From positions 1 to 39,503 of the forward strand of contig JAQNCM010000255.1 in NCBI GenBank assembly GCA_029237615.1: a stretch of 39,503 nucleotides of DNA, in the 5' to 3' direction. Shown here piece by piece: positions 16,860-25,067 of the stretch (the first letter of the stretch is position 1; each line of letters opens with the position of its first letter). The notes beneath the pieces are model-generated. The model searched no databases, was not told the DNA's origin, and saw only the letters and a program-made list of their open reading frames with translations. A program made the translations under genes and the position numbers. Source of the stretch: Mucilaginibacter sp. (GTDB lineage Bacteria; Bacteroidota; Bacteroidia; Sphingobacteriales; Sphingobacteriaceae).

Positions 16860-19469
16860 TTACCCTTTTATTACCCGTTGAATCTCATCAAGTTTCATCA
16901 GGGCCTCTACTGGAGTTAGCGTATTTACATCAAGGTTGTTCAGTGTGTCGCGTATTTTTACCAGCACCGGATCATCTATACTGAACATTTGCATTTGTAC
17001 GGCCTGTTTCTGCACTTTGCGGATGCTTTCTTTTATATGCTCCCCCCCTGTCCGCTCGGCTTCCAGTTTCTTTAAAATTTCGTTGGCACGGGAAAGTACT
17101 TTTTGGGGCATGCCGGCAAGTTTGGCAACATGTATCCCGAAGCTATGCTCACTGCCGCCGGGAACCAGCTTGCGTAAAAATATGATCTGGTGGCCAACTT
17201 CTTTCACTGAAACATTGAAATTTTTGATGCGGTTAAAGCTGTTGCTCAGCTCATTTAATTCGTGGTAATGGGTGGCAAACAAGGTTTTGGCCCTTGTCTG
17301 CGGCTGGTTGTGCAAAAATTCGGCTATCGACCAGGCAATGGAAATCCCATCGTACGTCGATGTTCCGCGCCCGATCTCATCCAGCAGAATCAGGCTCCGG
17401 TCAGAAAGGTTGTTGAGGATGCTGGCGGTTTCATTCATTTCCACCATAAAGGTAGACTCGCCCGATGAAAGATTGTCTGATGCACCTACCCTTGTAAATA
17501 TTTTATCTACCAAACCTATTGAGGCTGCCTTAGCAGGTACGAAGCAACCCATTTGTGCCATCAGTACGATCAGTCCTGTTTGCCTGAGCAAGGCCGATTT
17601 ACCGGCCATATTTGGCCCTGTTATAATGATGATCTGCTGCGTTTCCGAATCCAGGTATACGTCGTTGGTAATGTACTCTTCACCCAGTGGCAGGTTTTTT
17701 TCAATTACCGGGTGACGGCCTCCTTTTATGTCAATAACCCTGCTATCGTTTATGTCGGGCTTAACGTAGTAATTTTTTATAGATATGGTTGCAAAGTTAA
17801 GCAGTACATCCAAACGGGCAATTAACTGGGCGTTAAGTTGTATGGGCTTAATGTATTCGGCCAGTGAATACATGAGGTCATTGTACAGCTTTGTTTCCAG
17901 TACCAGTATTTTTTCTTCGGCGCCTAATATCTGCTCTTCGTATTCTTTTAGCTCGGGTGTAATATAGCGCTCGGCATTTACCAGGGTTTGCTTACGGATC
18001 CAGTCTGTGGGCACTTTATCCCGGTGACTGTGGGTTACTTCTAAATAATATCCAAACACATTATTGAATGACACCTTAAGCGAAGGGATACCGGTTGATT
18101 CCGCTTCGCGTTTCTGTATCTCCAAAAGATATCCTTTTCCGCCAAATGCAATTTTACGCAAGCGATCCAGCTCTTCATTGATGCCCTCATTCATTACGCC
18201 CCCCTTTGCCAGCATTACCGGTGGTTCTCCGCTCAGTTCCTCTTCTATCTTTTTGCAGATAAGCGTGCAAGGATTTAGCTGCGCGCCTATCGCCTGCAAA
18301 GGTAAATTAGGAGATGTTTCTGCTAACTTTTTTATGGTATCAACAGCAGTCAGCGCTTTTTTTAACTGGCATATTTCCCGCGGATTTGCTTTCTGCAGGC
18401 CGATTTTTGAGATCAGCCTTTCCAGGTCTCCTATAAGGCGGATATTTTGTTTCAGCGTTTCACGCAGCTCTTCCTGCTCAATCAAATATTCCACCACGCC
18501 CAGGCGGTCATTAATAGGTTTAATTTCCTTAAGCGGCATCACTATCCAGCGGCGCAGCAAACGTGCCCCCATGGGAGAGCAGGTATGATCCAGTACCTCT
18601 ACCAGCGTATGTGCATTCTCATTGGCCGAGCCTACCAGCTCCAGGTTGCGTACACTGTAACGGTCAAGCCACAGGTAACGGTCTTCCTCGATCCTGCCGA
18701 TGGACGAGATATGCTGCAGGTTGCGGTGTTCCGTTTCATTCAAATAATGTAAAGCCACCCCAGCCGCCACAATACCAAGGTTCAGCTTATCAATACCAAA
18801 CCCTTTCAATGATTTCACACCGAAATGCTTTAATAGTACTTCAGTAGCATAATCGCCGCTGTAAGGCCATTCATCCAGTGTATAGGTATAAAACCGGTCA
18901 CCGAAGTTATCTTTAAAATCATGCTGGCGGCTTTTTGGGTAGATGATCTCACTGGGCGAATAACTTTGCAGCAACTTATCGATGTATTCGCTGCTGCCCT
19001 GTGCAGTTAAAAATTCGCCGGTTGAAATATCGATCAGGGCAATACCCAGGCTGTTCTTTTCAAAATACAGCGAAGCAAGATAGTTGTTGCTCTTTTGATG
19101 CAGGATATTATCATTAATTGCAACCCCCGGCGTAACCAGTTCGGTAACGCCACGCTTAACAATGGTTTTAGTTGCTTTGGGATCCTCCAGCTGGTCGCAG
19201 ATAGCCACCCGTTGCCCGGCGCGAACCAGTTTGGGCAAATAAGTATCCAGTGAGTGATGGGGAAAGCCTGCCAGCTCGATATGTGTGGCCGCCCCGTTGG
19301 CACGCCGCGTAAGCACTATGCCCAGTATGCCGGCCGCTTTAATGGCATCCTCGCCAAAGGTCTCATAAAAATCTCCCACACGAAACAAAAGCAATGCACC
19401 GGGGTACTTTACCTTTCTCTGGTTGTACTGCTGCATTAGGGGTGTTTCTTTCGTATTATCTTTTGCCAA
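16860..19469 (-). CDS. mutS: DNA mismatch repair protein MutS
   Basis: ATPase that recognises mispairs and recruits MutL. The 869-residue protein has the mismatch-reading F34-x-E36 in GDFYETFG, the connector and lever domains, Walker A GPNMAGKS (618-625), Walker B LLDEIGRGTST and the C-terminal helix-turn-helix/clamp region. The start is TTG at 19469: the sequence MAKDNTKETPLMQQYN from that codon matches the usual family N-terminus, and the next Met is 12 residues in and too late. It is downstream of the pterin dehydratase gene with a 133-base gap, so it probably has its own promoter, which I cannot identify with confidence. Confidence 0.98.
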   Translation of the reverse strand: MAKDNTKETPLMQQYNQRKVKYPGALLLFRVGDFYETFGEDAIKAAGILGIVLTRRANGAATHIELAGFPHHSLDTYLPKLVRAGQRVAICDQLEDPKATKTIVKRGVTELVTPGVAINDNILHQKSNNYLASLYFEKNSLGIALIDISTGEFLTAQGSSEYIDKLLQSYSPSEIIYPKSRQHDFKDNFGDRFYTYTLDEWPYSGDYATEVLLKHFGVKSLKGFGIDKLNLGIVAAGVALHYLNETEHRNLQHISSIGRIEEDRYLWLDRYSVRNLELVGSANENAHTLVEVLDHTCSPMGARLLRRWIVMPLKEIKPINDRLGVVEYLIEQEELRETLKQNIRLIGDLERLISKIGLQKANPREICQLKKALTAVDTIKKLAETSPNLPLQAIGAQLNPCTLICKKIEEELSGEPPVMLAKGGVMNEGINEELDRLRKIAFGGKGYLLEIQKREAESTGIPSLKVSFNNVFGYYLEVTHSHRDKVPTDWIRKQTLVNAERYITPELKEYEEQILGAEEKILVLETKLYNDLMYSLAEYIKPIQLNAQLIARLDVLLNFATISIKNYYVKPDINDSRVIDIKGGRHPVIEKNLPLGEEYITNDVYLDSETQQIIIITGPNMAGKSALLRQTGLIVLMAQMGCFVPAKAASIGLVDKIFTRVGASDNLSSGESTFMVEMNETASILNNLSDRSLILLDEIGRGTSTYDGISIAWSIAEFLHNQPQTRAKTLFATHYHELNELSNSFNRIKNFNVSVKEVGHQIIFLRKLVPGGSEHSFGIHVAKLAGMPQKVLSRANEILKKLEAERTGGEHIKESIRKVQKQAVQMQMFSIDDPVLVKIRDTLNNLDVNTLTPVEALMKLDEIQRVIKG

Positions 19470-19602
19470 ACGTTTTTTTATTTACAGGTTGGTAAAGTTA
19501 ATGCATTGAACGACGTTTAGCGGAATTGTGGAAAATTTGAGCAGATGTGGATTGTGTTATTGTCAGTACAATACACCTGTTTGTTTAGCCGTAAACGGTG
19601 AC

Positions 19603-19836
19603 TTATTTAAAAAGCTGATCAATCCGTTCCGCTAACTTTTTGTCCTTATCTGTAACGGTATTCCCGGCATCGTGGGTATAAAGCCAGATCTCTACCTTAT
19701 TCCAGCTATTTTTCCAGGTAGGATGATGGTTCATTTTCTCGGCCAGCAACGCCACCCTTGTCATAAACGCAAACGCTTCCGAAAAATCTTTGAATTCAAA
19801 AGCTTTGTATAATTTGTTATCTGTTTCCTGCCACAT
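19603..19836 (-). CDS. 4a-hydroxytetrahydrobiopterin dehydratase (pterin carbinolamine dehydratase)
   Basis: Dehydrates pterin-4a-carbinolamine produced by aromatic amino acid hydroxylases. The 77-residue protein is at the short end for the family but has its active-site signature: EKMNHHPTW with H37 and H38, then [13 protein letters not shown] with H55, then the terminal [12 protein letters not shown]. It begins 11 bases after the stop of the phosphoesterase gene and is probably co-transcribed with it, although no metabolic link is obvious. No aromatic amino acid hydroxylase lies in this window. Confidence 0.92.
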   Translation of the reverse strand: MWQETDNKLYKAFEFKDFSEAFAFMTRVALLAEKMNHHPTWKNSWNKVEIWLYTHDAGNTVTDKDKKLAERIDQLFK

Positions 19837-19847
19837 GTTAGGTAAAT

Positions 19848-21167
19848 TTAATTGTTGTTACCTCCCTTTAACGAATCGGCCCTCAGGTAATTTAAATAAT
19901 TACTGTGATTAATAGTTTTAGAACTGTCTATTGGCGTTCCGACATTATAAAAGTTAACGTAAGCTTTAAACGTTTCACCCGTGCTTTGGTTTTTTACATT
20001 ATTAATCAACCTGAAAAAGTTGGCGGCGTTGAGTTCACTCAACTCAAGGGATGATTTAAGGTCAAGCTTATCTTTCCAGGTCACATCAACGGAGCCTTTA
20101 CCCGTTGGGATAGCTGCTAAATTGAGGTAATGATTTGTTTCGTTAATCACTTTACCGGTTTTATGGTCATATTCAGCTATCTCGAACGAGGGATTGTTTC
20201 CATGGTTAGAACATACAGAAGGTACTACCCGCAAATAGGAAATTGGGGTGCCGGAAGCGTTATAAACAACTTTAAATTCATTAAAATGCGTGTGGCTTGC
20301 AATCATAAACTTAACCTGCGGCGCATATTTTACTATGGTGTTTACGAAAACACCGGTGTATTGCGGATTCCAAAAATTTGAATTATCGTATCCATTGGTT
20401 CCCGGCGGTATGTGTGAAATGATCCATACATTTTTACCATGCGCTGCAACTAAATTGTTTTGTAACCACGCAAGCATAGTTGCTGCCTGCGGGTAATTGT
20501 TTTTAAAACTCAGCAATGAGCTGTTAATTACCATCAGCCTTAAATTGTCGGTTTGGCAGGTATAATAACCGCGTACTTTTAATGAATCAGCGGAAGGTTT
20601 TGGCAAACTGGGCTCCCGGGCTTCCGCGAAATCCTTTAAAAACCGGGGGCCCTGCATGGTATAGTTATTACCATAGGTATCGTTATTGCCCAATGCGGGA
20701 ATAATAGGTACACCCGGAAAGGTATTTTTAAACATGCGGGCAATAAACTGAACAGACTTCTTTTTTAATGTAGAATCTCCTATGGTTGCATTATGCCATA
20801 TAAAGTCGCCTGCAATAATGATAAAAGCGGGATGGGGCAATCTTTTTTTCATATTGGCAATCGCGGATTGCAGCACGGCATAATTTGCATCTTTGCCTAA
20901 TAAGCTTGCATCAAGGGTCATCTGTGCAGGTGAGCTTTCAAAATATTTTTTCCATTCGGCAACTGAAGACGCCGCCAATCTTCTTTTCAGCGACGTGTCC
21001 GTTGAGCCATACATCGGATCAAAATGAATATCAGATACGATAAGGCATTTTTGTGTAGTAACCGGTTTATGTATAGTTTTAACAGAAAAGGCAAAAGAAA
21101 GGATCGTAGCAGCGACGATCATTAAACACAGAAATAAGCCGGGGAAATGTTTTTTTATATGTTTCAT
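19848..21167 (-). CDS. Exported metallophosphoesterase, acid-sphingomyelinase-like
   Basis: A calcineurin-like phosphoesterase of 439 residues with an N-terminal signal or anchor (hydrophobic residues about 9-27). The dinuclear-metal motifs are complete and in order: [27 protein letters not shown] and ASHTHFNEF. The spacing and the long insert after the first motif resemble acid sphingomyelinase-type enzymes, so a phosphodiester lipid substrate is plausible; Sphingobacteriaceae make sphingolipids, though that link is inference. A TAGCTTTG promoter box lies 27 bases upstream. Confidence 0.85.
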   Translation of the reverse strand: MKHIKKHFPGLFLCLMIVAATILSFAFSVKTIHKPVTTQKCLIVSDIHFDPMYGSTDTSLKRRLAASSVAEWKKYFESSPAQMTLDASLLGKDANYAVLQSAIANMKKRLPHPAFIIIAGDFIWHNATIGDSTLKKKSVQFIARMFKNTFPGVPIIPALGNNDTYGNNYTMQGPRFLKDFAEAREPSLPKPSADSLKVRGYYTCQTDNLRLMVINSSLLSFKNNYPQAATMLAWLQNNLVAAHGKNVWIISHIPPGTNGYDNSNFWNPQYTGVFVNTIVKYAPQVKFMIASHTHFNEFKVVYNASGTPISYLRVVPSVCSNHGNNPSFEIAEYDHKTGKVINETNHYLNLAAIPTGKGSVDVTWKDKLDLKSSLELSELNAANFFRLINNVKNQSTGETFKAYVNFYNVGTPIDSSKTINHSNYLNYLRADSLKGGNNN

Positions 21168-21194
21168 TATTTAAATGGCAAGATTATTTAATAA

Positions 21195-21202
21195 CAAAGC
21201 TA
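21195..21202 (-). promoter_or_regulatory. -7 box for the phosphoesterase-dehydratase operon
   Basis: On the minus strand TAGCTTTG lies 27 bases before ATG 21167. It is the same octamer as at ruvB. No -33 TTTG is seen. Confidence 0.5.
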
Positions 21203-21300
21203 TAACATTCTGGCAGGAAGAGGTGTATATAACTAAAAACGTTTACTGTAACGCTTATCATAAAATACACGTAAACCATTAACACCCTTATTCTTAACAG

Positions 21301-22032
21301 ATGAAAAACTCAATACTTATTATGCTGGTGGTTGCAATATTGTTCAACTCATGCAAAAAATCCGATAGCTTAAAAGCTATTGATGGTTGCCCGGTTAGTA
21401 GTTTAATCAGTACTGGTTATTTAAATGACGCCAAAGAAATAGTTTACCGCCGGATATTAAACGGCGACCATGTATCAGACGGCAATAAGCCCGAGTTTAA
21501 CCAGCAAGAACTGGACAGGGTTTTATCGGCTATTCAAAGCGTATACGCATTGCAAACCATACAAACCGATACCATTTTTAATATCGTCCGGATACATACC
21601 TTTAAACATTATATACTAAACAGCATCGTTTTGAAAATAAACCTGAATGCCCCGGAAATACAAAATCTTATCAGTCAACAACCAACAGGTAACGCTGCGT
21701 TTGATGACTTACTTGCCAAATACAGTTTCACTTATGACAGCACTTCGCCACCAAGCCCTACTTTACCTTATCTTACTATCAAAAGCAACAACTGGTATAA
21801 TACACAGGCATTAATACCCTACTTTAAACAATTTTCGTTTATCCCGTCTGCACAAAGCGACGGCAGTGTGGGCGATGGAAATGACATCACCTACACATTA
21901 AACGGTAATACCAGAACCTTAAATTTTAGTATTGGCTTTGGCGATTGCCCTGCTGGCTGTGGCGGCCGTAAAACATGGCAATTTAATGTAGATGAAAATT
22001 GCAAGGCAGGTTTTGTGAAACTGATTGAATAA
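21301..22032 (+). CDS. Lipoprotein of unknown function
   Basis: A 243-residue lipoprotein; the lipobox cysteine is C18 in LFNSCKK. The middle (about 70-150) is predicted mixed and holds two N-terminal-region repeats of the type found in small Bacteroidota lipoproteins. The C-terminal part has four closely placed features in FGDCPAGCGGRKTWQF and ENCKAGFV: three cysteines plus a Gly-rich turn, a pattern I have seen in uncharacterised Bacteroidota lipoproteins. An outer-membrane or periplasmic location is inferred. It is divergent from the phosphoesterase. No function can be assigned. Confidence 0.75.
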   Translation: MKNSILIMLVVAILFNSCKKSDSLKAIDGCPVSSLISTGYLNDAKEIVYRRILNGDHVSDGNKPEFNQQELDRVLSAIQSVYALQTIQTDTIFNIVRIHTFKHYILNSIVLKINLNAPEIQNLISQQPTGNAAFDDLLAKYSFTYDSTSPPSPTLPYLTIKSNNWYNTQALIPYFKQFSFIPSAQSDGSVGDGNDITYTLNGNTRTLNFSIGFGDCPAGCGGRKTWQFNVDENCKAGFVKLIE

Positions 22033-22072
22033 TCAAATCGGCAACCTGGAACCTGTCAACCTTATCAATTTA

Positions 22073-22258
22073 TTATTTCTTTTCCGGAGGTGTAGATACG
22101 ATCTCGCCAAATTCATTCACATAAGCCATCATACTATCAAGGTCGCTGCCTGTAGCGTTTTGCTGGCGATCAAGTTTGCGCTGCTCTTTATCTTCTTTCT
22201 TTTTCTGCCTGTTTTTTTCGAGTTGCTTCTTCATGAAGGTTGCCTGTGATTTCGCCAT
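22073..22258 (-). CDS. Small basic protein resembling the N-terminal region of Bacteroidota cold-shock-domain proteins
   Basis: A 61-residue protein with two parts. The N-terminal half is a highly charged Lys/Glu/Gln helix (SQATFMKKQLEKNRQKKKED), and the C-terminal half reads SDLDSMMAYVNEFGEIVSTPPEKK. Both match, from memory, the leader region found before the OB-fold of many Bacteroidota cold-shock-domain proteins, but here the OB-fold is absent. It has a long 5' leader with a TATATTTG box about 90 bases upstream and hairpin-forming sequence between. Function unknown; RNA binding is an inference. Confidence 0.65.
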   Translation of the reverse strand: MAKSQATFMKKQLEKNRQKKKEDKEQRKLDRQQNATGSDLDSMMAYVNEFGEIVSTPPEKK

Positions 22259-22347
22259 AATATTTGTATTAAATTAGATTGCCCGCACTTTAACCACAGT
22301 GGTTCGGGCGGAGAGCCCGATTAAGTGTCAATCAAGCCTGAGTTTTG

Positions 22348-22355
22348 CAAATATA
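22348..22355 (-). promoter_or_regulatory. -7 box for the 61-residue basic protein
   Basis: TATATTTG on the minus strand, 89 bases before ATG 22258. It implies an 80-base structured 5' leader, reminiscent of cold-shock mRNAs. Confidence 0.45.
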
Positions 22356-22361
22356 GCAAAA

Positions 22362-22401
22362 AAAGCTGGCTTTTCTGTTATAAAGCTGGCTTTTCTGTTA
22401 T
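22362..22401. repeat. Perfect 20-base tandem duplication
   Basis: The unit aaagctggcttttctgttat occurs twice with no mismatch. It lies just upstream of the minus-strand TATATTTG box, so the duplication falls in the promoter-upstream region of the 61-residue gene. Confidence 0.9.
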
Positions 22402-22449
22402 TTAGTATAGGTATAGAAGCATCGCTTTTAAATATTTATCGCTGGTTTT

Positions 22450-22590
22450 GGCTGAAGCCCTATTTTAATTGTTATTTTTCCGCCCCACTAAATGTGACGG
22501 CAATGAATTTAAATATTTGATTGCTTGCATTCATTGCCGTTTGGCTTTAGCCAACGGTTAAAATCGAAGCGATTAAACAGCTTTAGCCTA
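22450..22590. repeat. Palindromic intergenic repeat element (GGCTTTAGCC type)
   Basis: Contains GGCTGAAGCC near 22450, a perfect 12-base inverted pair ACGGCAATGAAT (22497-22508) and ATTCATTGCCGT (22529-22540), then TTGGCTTTAGCCAA (22541-22554) and a further CTTTAGCC. Nested palindromes without an ORF suggest a miniature dispersed element. Confidence 0.65.
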
Positions 22591-22717
22591 AATTTATACG
22601 CTTAGTATCTTAAACGCGATTTCCCTGATAGGTATAGGTTTAACAGTATTTTGATAGCTGACCAATTATTCCAATAAAACAGACAATTCCTGTTTGCAAA
22701 CTTCATCAATTATCATT

Positions 22718-22736
22718 TACTTTGCAATACAAAGTA
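22718..22736 (+). promoter_or_regulatory. Perfect palindrome (operator candidate) before DUF2809
   Basis: TACTTTG-CAATA-CAAAGTA is a perfect 7-base inverted repeat with a 5-base spacer, ending 10 bases before the ATG. TTACTTTG inside it differs by one base from a -7 box, so a repressor here would cover the promoter. Confidence 0.55.
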
Positions 22737-22746
22737 CTTTTACTTT

Positions 22747-23136
22747 ATGAAAATACATCTAGCGTTTCATAAATTCTATTTCCAGTTTGCCCTGCTACTT
22801 TTTGCAACCGAAGTATTGATAGGGCGCTACATGCACGATGCGGTTGTACGACCATACGGTGGCGACTTTTTGGTCGTTATTCTACTATACTGCCTGGTAA
22901 AAAGCTTCAGCAATGCCCCGAGTTTATTAACAGCGATCTATGTATTGTTATTTGCATATGCAGTTGAGATATCACAATATTTCCACCTGGTAAACGTTCT
23001 CGGCCTGCAGCATTCCAAAACAGCAAAGATATTGCTGGGCACGTCATTTTCTTTTGTCGACCTGCTTACCTATACTTTTGGCATCCTGCTTGTGATTGTA
23101 GTGGAAAATGTCAGAGTCAGCCTTAAAAATTTTTGA
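22747..23136 (+). CDS. DUF2809 family membrane protein
   Basis: A 129-residue integral membrane protein with four hydrophobic segments. Family-typical features are FATEVLIGRYMHDAVVRPYGGDFLVVILLYCLVK near the N-terminus, FAYAVEISQYFHL in the middle and GTSFSFVDLLTYTFGI near the end; this pattern belongs to DUF2809, which has no assigned function. It is the first gene of a two-gene unit with the DUF2236 protein, 3 bases apart. A perfect palindrome 10 bases upstream is a candidate operator, suggesting ligand-responsive control. Confidence 0.85.
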   Translation: MKIHLAFHKFYFQFALLLFATEVLIGRYMHDAVVRPYGGDFLVVILLYCLVKSFSNAPSLLTAIYVLLFAYAVEISQYFHLVNVLGLQHSKTAKILLGTSFSFVDLLTYTFGILLVIVVENVRVSLKNF

Positions 23137-23139
23137 CGT

Positions 23140-23907
23140 ATGATAACGGAAACCTGGTTTGTAAATAAAAATTCAATAGTTAGAAAAATTTGGGGTAATG
23201 CTGATACGGCGCTGTTCATATTTGCAGGGGCGGCGGCTGAGTTTGCCCTTAATAAAGCGGTAGACTGGTTGTATTTCACCGGCCGCCTGCCTGCCGATCC
23301 GCTGGGAAGACTATTTTCTACCGTGGCATATGCGCGGCAAATTATTTTTTCGGAAGAGGCAGCAGCGCTAAGCGCCATTGATAAAATTACCGCTATTCAT
23401 AAAGGAGTTGAGGAAAACCGTGGTGCAAAAATACCAGACTGGGCGTACCGCGATGTGTTGTTTTTGCTGATCGACTATTCCATCCGTTCGTTTGAACTAT
23501 TGGAGCGAAAATTGATTGAAGCTGAAAAAGCGGAGGTTTTTGATGTTTTTTATCGCGTAGGTTGCCGCATGCACCTTGCAGGCTTACCTGCCGGCTTCGG
23601 TGAATGGCAGGAAATGCGCAAAACACATCTTGAAACAGACCTGGTTAAAAGCCGGTGTACGATTGACCTTTACAAACAATATAAAAAACACCTTGGCCTG
23701 GTAAGGTATGTAATTTTAAAACAGATACAGCTAATGCTCGCGCCCGGGGCTGTGCGCAACCTGTTGCCTTTAGGAAATATCCGGTGGATAAATCCTTTTC
23801 TCAAAATTTACAAGCTTTTCAGGATCATAAAATTGGAAGGATTTTTAAAAAGCGCATTGCTGCCGTCAGCATACAAAACGCAAATAAAAGAGCTGAGTAT
23901 CAGTTAA
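23140..23907 (+). CDS. DUF2236 (MpaB/latex-clearing-protein-like) oxygenase-family protein
   Basis: A 255-residue protein resembling the DUF2236 family, whose characterised relatives (latex-clearing protein, MpaB) are haem-dependent oxygenases. Supporting segments are FAGAAAEFALNKAVDW, DPLGRLFSTVAYARQIIF, and the helix with AIDKITAIHKGVEENRG holding a histidine at the position expected for haem ligation, followed by WAYRDVLFLLIDYSIRSFELLER. It starts 3 bases after the DUF2809 stop, so the two are co-expressed. Chemistry and substrate are unknown; haem binding is inferred. Confidence 0.75.
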   Translation: MITETWFVNKNSIVRKIWGNADTALFIFAGAAAEFALNKAVDWLYFTGRLPADPLGRLFSTVAYARQIIFSEEAAALSAIDKITAIHKGVEENRGAKIPDWAYRDVLFLLIDYSIRSFELLERKLIEAEKAEVFDVFYRVGCRMHLAGLPAGFGEWQEMRKTHLETDLVKSRCTIDLYKQYKKHLGLVRYVILKQIQLMLAPGAVRNLLPLGNIRWINPFLKIYKLFRIIKLEGFLKSALLPSAYKTQIKELSIS

Positions 23908-23985
23908 GTGAGATGGTAACTGCGGTCTTTATATCGTCAGGACAATAACATGAGAAAAGCAATTATATGAGCGTAAAAATAATCC

Positions 23986-24028
23986 GGCTTAAACTATCAA
24001 TGCATTAATGCACAAATAGATTTAAGCC
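23986..24028. terminator. Symmetric hairpin between convergent genes
   Basis: GGCTTAAA (23986-23993) pairs with TTTAAGCC (24021-24028), then CTAT with ATAG, then symmetric CAA/CAA internal loops, then the palindrome TGCATTAATGCA. A T-run follows at 24042-24048. Likely a bidirectional terminator for DUF2236 (+) and the 69-residue gene (-). Confidence 0.55.
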
Positions 24029-24057
24029 AGATTAAATCAGCGGTGCTTTTTTAAAAA

Positions 24058-24267
24058 CTACCAGCCTGAACCTTTTTTAGCGTTACCATTTTTTATATGC
24101 TCTTCAGCAGTAGCCTTGCCCATAATAGCAGCCATTTTATTGCCTGCACTGTCTTTTCCTGTAGCAATGTACCGTCCTGATTTAATATCAATAACAGGAT
24201 CAATCATTGGTACATTTTTGGTCTTTGTTTTTACTGAATAAGCAGTAATTCCACTTGTTGTTGCCAT
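24058..24267 (-). CDS. Small DUF5679-like protein lacking the cysteines
   Basis: A 69-residue soluble protein. Its core reads AYSVKTKTKNVPM (9-21), then GR at 31-32 and GNKMAAIM (42-49). DUF5679 proteins, as I remember them, have the pattern YCVKCK..., GR and G-x-KM with paired cysteines that bind zinc; here the cysteines are Ser (S11) and Thr (T14) and the second pair is gone. It ends in a Lys/Gly-rich tail. Whether it is a true relative or convergent is uncertain. Monocistronic, with 800 bases of gene-poor DNA upstream. Confidence 0.6.
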   Translation of the reverse strand: MATTSGITAYSVKTKTKNVPMIDPVIDIKSGRYIATGKDSAGNKMAAIMGKATAEEHIKNGNAKKGSGW

Positions 24268-24682
24268 GATAAGTTTGTTTTTTTAAGTTAACCCTTTCCT
24301 GGGGCAATTGTTTTAGTAATTGGTGTTAATTGTTATACACACTAAGATCTGAATAAACCGTTAGCGGGGACAAGATATATAATTATGCCAAACAAACAAA
24401 TACAACTAACATGCCGCCTGGTGAATAGTTGTTAACATTTGATATACATTCTCATTATAAATCTGCTGTAAAGGGGAAATGGAACAATCATTTTATATCC
24501 TGCGTCCGTTGACCAATATCACAATGGCTAAAACGTACTTATTGGAGTTATTTTAGTTAATGCCAACAGGTTATTTCATAGCTGAAAATTTTACATCTAA
24601 AACCGATTTATTGCCCCCGCTTTTATTTCAATAAAAAGTTGATAAATAAGTGAATGGAGGCTGTAAAAGGCATATACCAACG

Positions 24683-24729
24683 GCAGGTTATTGCTATGGA
24701 TTATTAATGGATAACCTGCGGCTTTTTCT
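24683..24729 (+). terminator. Orphan intrinsic terminator-like hairpin
   Basis: GCAGGTTAT (24683-24691) pairs perfectly with ATAACCTGC (24711-24719), loop 19 bases, followed by GGCTTTTTC. There is no plus-strand gene within the 770 bases before it, so it may end a non-coding transcript. Confidence 0.5.
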
Positions 24730-24988
24730 TTAAATTACATTGAGCAGTACAACCATTTTTACCGGTTGCGGTATATGAAAATATGCTTATTGATCAGCTA
24801 TAATTATTGACATATTAAAGGTTTTTTTGCCATAATACTCAGCACATGGATACGCTTACGAATGTGGATAATTTTTGCCGGTTGCTTTAAATTTTTAATA
24901 TAATATATTAGCTGTTACGTAGCTTTCCTTTAATTAATCCTTAAAAACTTTCAATCAAAAGGATATTAATTTAAAACTGGTCAACTCA

Positions 24989-25021
24989 CTAACATTTGGA
25001 ACTGTTAACATAAAATGTTAG
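24989..25021 (+). promoter_or_regulatory. Inverted repeat upstream of the 65-residue membrane protein
   Basis: CTAACATTT (24989-24997) and AAATGTTAG (25013-25021) are perfect inverted arms around TGTTAACA, itself palindromic. It ends 46 bases before ATG 25068, in operator or leader position. Confidence 0.45.
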
Positions 25022-25067
25022 TTTAACATCATCAAATAACAACAATAGCAAATCAAACTGATTTATC

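Larger units (their letters stand above)
22259..22746. other. Gene-poor 488-base region of repeats, hairpins and promoter elements
   Basis: No credible coding frame. From left to right it holds small stems (ACCAC-A-GTGGT; CGGGC-GGAGA-GCCCG) in the 5' leader of the minus-strand small gene, its TATATTTG box, a perfect 20-base tandem duplication, a repeat element with 12-base inverted arms, and a perfect palindrome next to the DUF2809 start. Confidence 0.7.
24268..25067. other. Gene-poor 800-base region, possible small-RNA locus
   Basis: No reading frame above about 25 codons looks genuine. It contains a terminator-like hairpin (24683-24719) with a T-tract but no gene in front, and a 9-base inverted repeat (24989-24997 with 25013-25021) just before the 65-residue gene. 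The left part reads A+T-rich with no clear TAnnTTTG box. Confidence 0.5.

Noticed and set aside
18064-18588. Plus-strand 174-codon frame opposite mutS
   Set aside because: Antisense to conserved MutS sequence with no domain signal; a shadow.
24479-24557. 25-codon plus-strand ORF (MEQSFYILRPLTN...) with purine-rich sequence before it
   Set aside because: Too short, no homologue recognised, and no promoter; not reported as a gene.
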